From Monosporascus cannonballus (lineage: Eukaryota > Ascomycota > Sordariomycetes > Xylariales), in the NCBI GenBank assembly GCA_004154925.1, contig QJNS01000501.1, positions 1-23,106 on the forward strand: a stretch of DNA of 23,106 nt, in the 5' to 3' direction. The position numbers were made by a program, and so were the translations under genes. The notes under the pieces were generated by a model. It had not been told where the DNA came from. It worked only from the letters and a program-made list of their open reading frames with translations, and made no database searches. Numbering within the stretch: position 1 is the first letter of the stretch; each line of letters starts with the position of its first letter. Below, piece after piece: positions 18,050 to 23,106 of this stretch.

Positions 18050-20096
18050 TCAAAGCAGAACAGACACCCTCGCCCTCTTCAACCACCCGAGGTCGCCGTC
18101 CACAGTTGCCTTCCTGACGCGGTACAGTTCGTCGAGGAACGCGGGCACGAAGGTCCCGGGGCCCCTGACGTGGTCGCGCTCGGCTGCCAGCTCGGCCGCG
18201 ATGTTGTAGTGCAGGAGAGCGGCTATGACGGCGGGCAGCTTGTCCTCCAGGCTCGCCCCCGCCGCCGCGACGTAGGCCGAGATGGTGGTGCCGAGGCAGC
18301 ATCCAGTGCCTGTCACCATCCCCAGGTACTCGTGGCCGTTGTCGACGGCGAACACGGGGCTGTCTTCACCCTCGGTCGTTACGTAGTCCGTCTTGCCCGT
18401 CGCGACCACAACGTTCTTACGCAGCGTCGCGAGGTCCCGGATCGCGACCCCCAGCTTCGTGGCGTCGGCCTCCCCCGGGCCGCTGTCGACGCCGCGCTGC
18501 TGCTGTGCTTCCGTGGCTTGGTCGTCGCTCATTCCGCTCGCCGCGATGCATGCCCGGATCTCCGACTGGTTGCCCTTCAGCACGTCGATGTAGCCGGCGC
18601 CCAGTATGGTCTTGGTAGCGGCGCGTCGGACGGCCGTGGCTCCGGCGCTGTAAAAGTGTGACTAGTTTAGCATCGTACCCTAAAACGAACTGCCCGAATA
18701 TCATATCATATAATCACGAAGCCATTTGCACCGTGACATGAAATAAAAAACAAACAAAGGCAAATCAGACGTACCCCACGGGATCGTAAACCACGGGCCG
18801 CCCCGCGCTGTTGTACGCCGCGAGCGCCTTGAGGTAGTTGGCCAATCCCTCGGGGGTGACGGTGCCCATGTTGACGACGAGGGCGCCGCCGAGGCGCGCG
18901 AGGTCGGCGGCCTCCTCGCCATAGTTAGCCATGATAGGGCTGGCGCCAACGGCGAGCGCCACGTTGGCCGCGAAGTTCTGCACGACGAGGTTCGTCATAT
19001 TGTGCGAGAGCGGCGTGCGCGCGGCGACGGCGCGCACGAGGTCCGGGACGCGCCCCAGCAGCTCATCCGTCGTAGTGGTGATGGTACGTCGTGGAGACGG
19101 CGGCGCAAAGGGAGGCGGCGTCCTGAAGAGGCGCAGCAGCTCGCGCGACGCGGCCTCCGGGTCCGTGGCTCCCATGATGGCGCTCACGACGGCGACGCCG
19201 TCTAGCGAGTGGTGCGGAGCCGGGTTGCTGCTCTGCCACGCCACGCGCGACGCGTTGGAGGCGTTGATGCCGCCGATGCAGACCGTCTTCACGGGCGATT
19301 CCGCCGGGATCCGGAGAAGGATCTGCTGCAGCCCGTCGACGCCGATGATGCTCTTCGTATTCTCCTTTCTTCATCCCCGGGCTGTTTGTCAGCGACGCCA
19401 CCTAAGGCGAATGAGCTTCCCTAGCGGGTATAGGGGAGGAAAAGTGGCGAGAGGGAAGGGGTTCTTACGTCGCCGTCGCAAACACGGTCCCTATCCCCAG
19501 GTAGTCAGCGCCGCCCCTGCACGCTTCTAGCATCTCGTCGACGTTGCTGACGGAGACGCCGATGATCTTATCTTCCCCGAGAAGACTGCGCGCGGTAGCC
19601 AGATCTACAATTTCATCAACCATGTCAGTTACACAGTCTTCAAATCCCGCTCCCTCCTCATCCTGCCCCCTTCTTCCCAAAATCTCTCCCCTGTCCGTTC
19701 ACCCAACCCCCGCGTCACATCCTATGCCCAAGTTCCAAAAGTGTGAAGAAAAAAAAAACAAAAACAAAAACACCAAAACCTGAAGCCAGAAAAGAGCTCA
19801 CCGACGTCATGCTGCCCGATATGCACGCCCTCGCAGCCGACAGCGAGCGCGATGTCGACGCGGTCGTTGACGAGGAGCGGGACGCCGGCGCGCTGCGTGA
19901 GCGCGTGCAGCCGGCGCGCCGTGGCCACGAGGACGCCCGTGTCGCCCGTCTTGTCGCGGTACTGGACGCAGGTCACGCTGCCGCGCGGCGGCAGCGCGGC
20001 CTCGACCACGGCGCAGACGTCCCTGCCGGGACCGAGCACGGCCGGCGTCGAGTCCGTCACCAGGTACAGCGAGTAGTCGACGTCTTGTTTCCTCAT
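18050..20096 (-). CDS. thi6: Bifunctional thiamine enzyme: thiamine-phosphate synthase / hydroxyethylthiazole kinase
   Basis: The ThiE domain joins HMP-PP and thiazole phosphate to thiamine phosphate; the ThiM domain phosphorylates hydroxyethylthiazole. Cytosolic. Exons on the minus strand: 20096-19802, 19604-19469, 19368-18775 and 18647-18050, giving 540 residues as in fungal Thi6. Introns are 197, 100 and 127 bp (donors GTGAGC, GTAAGA, GTACGT). ThiE, about residues 8-230: YLVTDS, CVQYRDK (44-50), [22 protein letters not shown] (75-96), [16 protein letters not shown] (130-145), CIGGINASN. ThiM, about 255-540: [49 protein letters not shown], and the catalytic-Cys loop VTGTGCCLG (GTGC 455-458). 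Met 20096 is chosen because the family's first strand starts eight residues later; the frame stays open upstream. I looked for a TPP-riboswitch CTGAGA core in the 5' flank and found none. Symbol by analogy to yeast THI6. Confidence 0.95.
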
Positions 20097-20567
20097 GTCT
20101 TTTTCTCTCCGGATCCCATACGTCGTTTCCTTTACCTCTTCTTTTCCTTTGGTAATCCGTGGATTCTCCGGCTTCGGATTCATCCACCTGCAAGCGTTGA
20201 TGTCATATTATAGTTACATTTTGCATGGCTTACTCCCCTCCTAAAAAATGAGCCGATTTATGTACATATCTCTTAATAAGCGGGTCATGTTTTCTTGGGG
20301 TTATTTAATTTTACCTAGCATAGGGACAGAGCTGGGCCATGGCATTAGACTAGTGCGGTATATGCCGTGGACATGACAAAACCACCAGATAGCCAATTAG
20401 TCCAGCAATATAGAAGTGCTGTGACGCAGCTTTTCACTTATTGAATTATGTTTTCATTCATCTCTACTTGCTACAGTAGGAAGAAGCGTTGGTGTGAGGG
20501 GATGGATATCTGGCCCCAACAGCAACTGGATGCGTCATATTGCACCCACGGTCGTATTCGGAGATTT
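20097..20567. other. Intergenic: thiamine gene promoter
   Basis: This 470 bp lies between the 3' end of the minus-strand gene at 20568 and the thiamine gene start. The minus-strand leader just upstream of 20096 is purine-rich. No element can be named. Confidence 0.5.
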
Positions 20568-22703
20568 TCACTCTGCCGTTGTAGGTGTCCGAGGTTTGTT
20601 GGAGGATGGGTTCATCCACGAGAAAGCCGAGGCACCACCCACGGGGTTTGCAGACGTGCGCGGCGTGCCCGGCGTGCTACGACTCTCACGAGCTGTCGGG
20701 GTGGGTGTCGATCTTGTCTCTGTGCTGATACTGACCGTTCGCTTCGCCTCCCATCGAATCGTATTGGTGCCGCTGCTGTTCTCGGCTCCAACTTGACTCT
20801 TGCGTCGAAGTTCGCCGCCGCTGGTTTTGGGGGGTTGAGGCGGTTCGTAAGCTGCCCCAGTCCGTGCCGAAGACGTTGTACTTGATCTCATCGGCTTTAA
20901 GACCTTCATGTTACGTCCCCCACGTGCAGCCGGCTGATATCCACTCAAAGGTGCGTTCTCTTTCTGCTCGTGCCCGTTAATAGCGGTGCCCTGGCGCCAT
21001 GAGTTCCAGATGCCGCTTGCCGCCGAAGGACGCCGAGTGCTATCACCCGAATTGTCACTCGCCTGGGTCCCTTGCTCTTTCGTCGATGATTCGGAGCCTC
21101 CGGTTTCCTTCTCTTGTCGCTCGCTTTCACCACCACTCTCCGACAGGTTGCATGTTCCAACATTTCCTGTGGATCTGATCAGTCGGTCCGAAGATGATGC
21201 TGCAGTCTCTTGCACATCTTGATTACTCTGCGAGTCCTTTGCCTGAGCTGTCTCATTGACCTCGGCGGCCGCTGACTGCTGCTTCGATTCGCCCAGCACA
21301 AAGGGGCGGGCGGTAGCGTTAAGCTTAGGTTTCTCCGGAAGTACTACCATGGTCCGGATGTTCTTGAACACTCCATTGTCCTCGGGCCGCACGAAGGGAA
21401 CCGACAACTTCTCACGGTCACTGCTGTAGAGGGTCAATCGGTTCTGGGAGAAGAGAACGTCGGCGGAGTGTTCTCTCAGAGTCTCGCTGCCGATAAAGAT
21501 GCGAATAGCCTTCTTAGCTTCAGCATTTTCTGCCTGGTCCATCCCCGCTACCTCGAACGTAGCCATGAGACTCGGCATCTGCGGCGCCGGACTTATCCCT
21601 CGGGAGCTCGAATGTGATACCGTGGCCTCAGTCAGATAGACGGGCAAACGAATTCGCTGGACGCCGTCCAAGTCTCTATGGATATCATCCACCAAGTCCA
21701 GCTCCTTGATTAAAGAATACTCCAGCATTGATTTTTGGGAGCCCGTACAGATATTCGCGTAGAGCAAGGTATCATGTGCAAAGTTGGCGGTTAGCCAGCA
21801 TCGGATGATAGACGGCACAGAGCCCAGCACAAAAAAGCTAGGCGGCGGCTCCGGAACACCCATTGGGGAGTCATCGTCATGGGCCCCGGGTGTGAAGGTG
21901 GTATCCAGACCGAGGCTGCTTCCGCGACCAGAGGCAACCGAATGGTGGGAATGAACGGAGTGCACCGAATGGCCTGCGGAACTGTGTCGACCATCTGACT
22001 TGTGCGAGAGTGATCGTTCCATCATGCCACGGTCGCCGAGAACGCTTCCAGGTCTTATCGGCCCAAAATCGCCCGACTGCCGACCGTTTTGCGCCCAACT
22101 TGAGCCCTGCAACGCGCTCTCATCAAAGCGAACGCTGTTGGCTCGAGATGCTGCCCCACGCCTGGCGGGTTCATCCTCAGCATCAAGATGTAGACTACCA
22201 ATAAGGCTTTGTCCTTGCTCCTCAAAGTTGTCAAACATGTCGTTCGGGGGCATTGAAAGTGGTCCTACACGAAATACGTTAGAAACGAGACTAATAGTTA
22301 AGAGATGCTGAAATACGAACCATGCTGCGGCGTGCCACCTAGCGCACTCGGAAAGGGCGAATTCCAAGCGGACTTGATGGCGGCGTCATCGGCCTGGCGC
22401 TTCTCCAAGCGGGACAGTCTTTCGGAGTGGCTATTCTGTACGACCTGCATCTGCTTAAGGTCCATATGGACGCTGTAGAGTTCTTCGCGGGTGACTGCGT
22501 AGCGAGGATCCATTCCTGGTCTCGAAGTTACACCCGCTTGTGGACTAGGGGGAGTTGGCGGCTGACCAGACGAAGCGAACGCAGGGTTGTCTTGGAGATT
22601 CAAACCCGCTGGGAGGTTAAACAGTATGCGAGACTAGACAGAAGAGAGCTTCGGTAACAAGCTCATAGCATTGACCACGAACGAATACAAGATTGTCGCC
22701 CAT
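20568..22703 (-). CDS. Conserved fungal protein with degenerate retropepsin-like domain
   Basis: Function unknown. The secure part has exons 22513-22321 and 22264-20568 (629 residues from Met 22513) around a 56-bp intron. The frame continues upstream in good sequence (NLPAGLNLQDNPAFASSG, PPTPPSPQAG), so I extend it to 22633 through a 55-bp intron (22688-22634) to a short first exon MGDNL at 22703; that first exon is uncertain. Order: a coiled-coil-like helix (REELYSVHMDLKQMQ..LSRLEKRQADD), a Ser-rich linker with a His/Ser/Val repeat (HSVHSVHSHHSV), then a domain near residues 215-365 that reads like a retropepsin: LLYANICTGSQKS (Asp of DTG replaced by Cys, about residue 237), LPVYLTEATV, and IRIFIGSETLREHSADVLFSQNRLTLY-like end. 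The C-terminal third is disordered and Ser/Thr/Pro-rich. I recall relatives carrying a ubiquitin-hydrolase-19 label; no hydrolase motif is visible here. Confidence 0.75.
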
Positions 22704-23090
22704 CAACTAGTAGTCATGCGGCAAGTAGTCCGGTCGCGGCGTTTTCCCTCCTGCTTGCAATACTACTTGTGGCCTCAATCAGTTGCTGGAATTCGAAGTA
22801 CGAGGTCCACCGGCGCCTCCGCATCCCAGAAGCCCAAACGGCCCCTTGGCGAATTGTGTCCGGTGCCGCAACCCCCTCTTTGATATCGATCTTCACTGAA
22901 TGTTTAGGAGTGTCACGGATAACTACGGCTCGGAGCGGGACGTGTGGGCTCTAGGCAGGTCCCCTGAGCAAAATAGGGCAAGGAGCGGGAAGTTATGCTG
23001 TCGCGGTCCTCTTCTACAGGGTGATATAGGCGTCGAGGGTTCTTGGGAGGATTTGCACACGCTGAGTGGCAACTCGTCAAAGTCAATTTT
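22704..23090. other. Scaffold-edge flank, no supported gene
   Basis: Upstream flank of the last gene. A 60-codon minus frame (22714-22896) includes FEFQQLIEATSSIASRREN but has no domain and no clean splice to the gene; it could be a further 5' exon or chance. Confidence 0.4.
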
Positions 23091-23106
23091 GGGGGGGGGG
23101 GGGGGG
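23091..23106. other. Poly-G scaffold end (probable artefact)
   Basis: Sixteen G close the window, mirroring the poly-C start and the gap filler. They are likely spurious bases at a contig end. Confidence 0.75.

Noticed and set aside
15167..20096. Isochorismatase, GNAT and thiamine genes as a functional cluster
   Set aside because: Same strand only; each has its own several-hundred-base promoter region and no shared pathway is evident.
20097..20450. TPP riboswitch upstream of the thiamine gene
   Set aside because: Some fungal thiamine genes carry one, but I found no CTGAGA core or partner stem on the minus strand here.

Overview
The window looks like a small assembly scaffold from a filamentous ascomycete (Pezizomycotina, probably Sordariomycetes). 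Evidence: genes with short introns of 55-200 bp carrying GT..AG ends and CTAAC/GCTGAC-like branch sites; a mitochondrial ALA synthase with N-terminal heme regulatory motifs; a fused ThiE-ThiM thiamine enzyme; and dispersed TACCTAGGTA-type motifs. It starts in poly-C, ends in poly-G, and has an N10 gap at 10836-10845 followed by poly-C/G. These are probably sequencing or assembly artefacts, so continuity across the gap is not proven.

Layout. 1-6400: two housekeeping genes, a lysophosphatidate acyltransferase (slc1 type, minus, 1134-2104, one intron) and 5-aminolevulinate synthase (hem1 type, plus, 4443-6368, one intron), separated by 2.3 kb without a convincing gene. 6400-15100: an 8.7 kb gene-poor block of decayed DNA. 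It holds spaced CCCCCTA motifs, a tRNA-like Pol III unit, imperfect minisatellites with a 17-20 bp period, open stretches broken by stops and frame changes (probably transposon or gene relics), a possible gene end cut by the gap, and a degenerate polyketide-synthase-type thioesterase fragment. 15167-22703: four genes, all on the minus strand: an isochorismatase-family hydrolase (four exons, one of 16 nt), a GNAT acetyltransferase, the bifunctional thiamine enzyme (four exons), and a conserved fungal protein with what looks like a retropepsin-like fold lacking the catalytic Asp.

The intact genes are mostly basic metabolism (phosphatidic acid synthesis, heme, thiamine) and show no sign of forming one pathway or cluster. 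I found no convincing new system. The best leads are the 17-20 bp minisatellite family in the decayed block and the aspartate-less retropepsin-like protein. Exon boundaries were worked out by reading splice sites and frame by hand; family names come from recognised motifs, with no database search.
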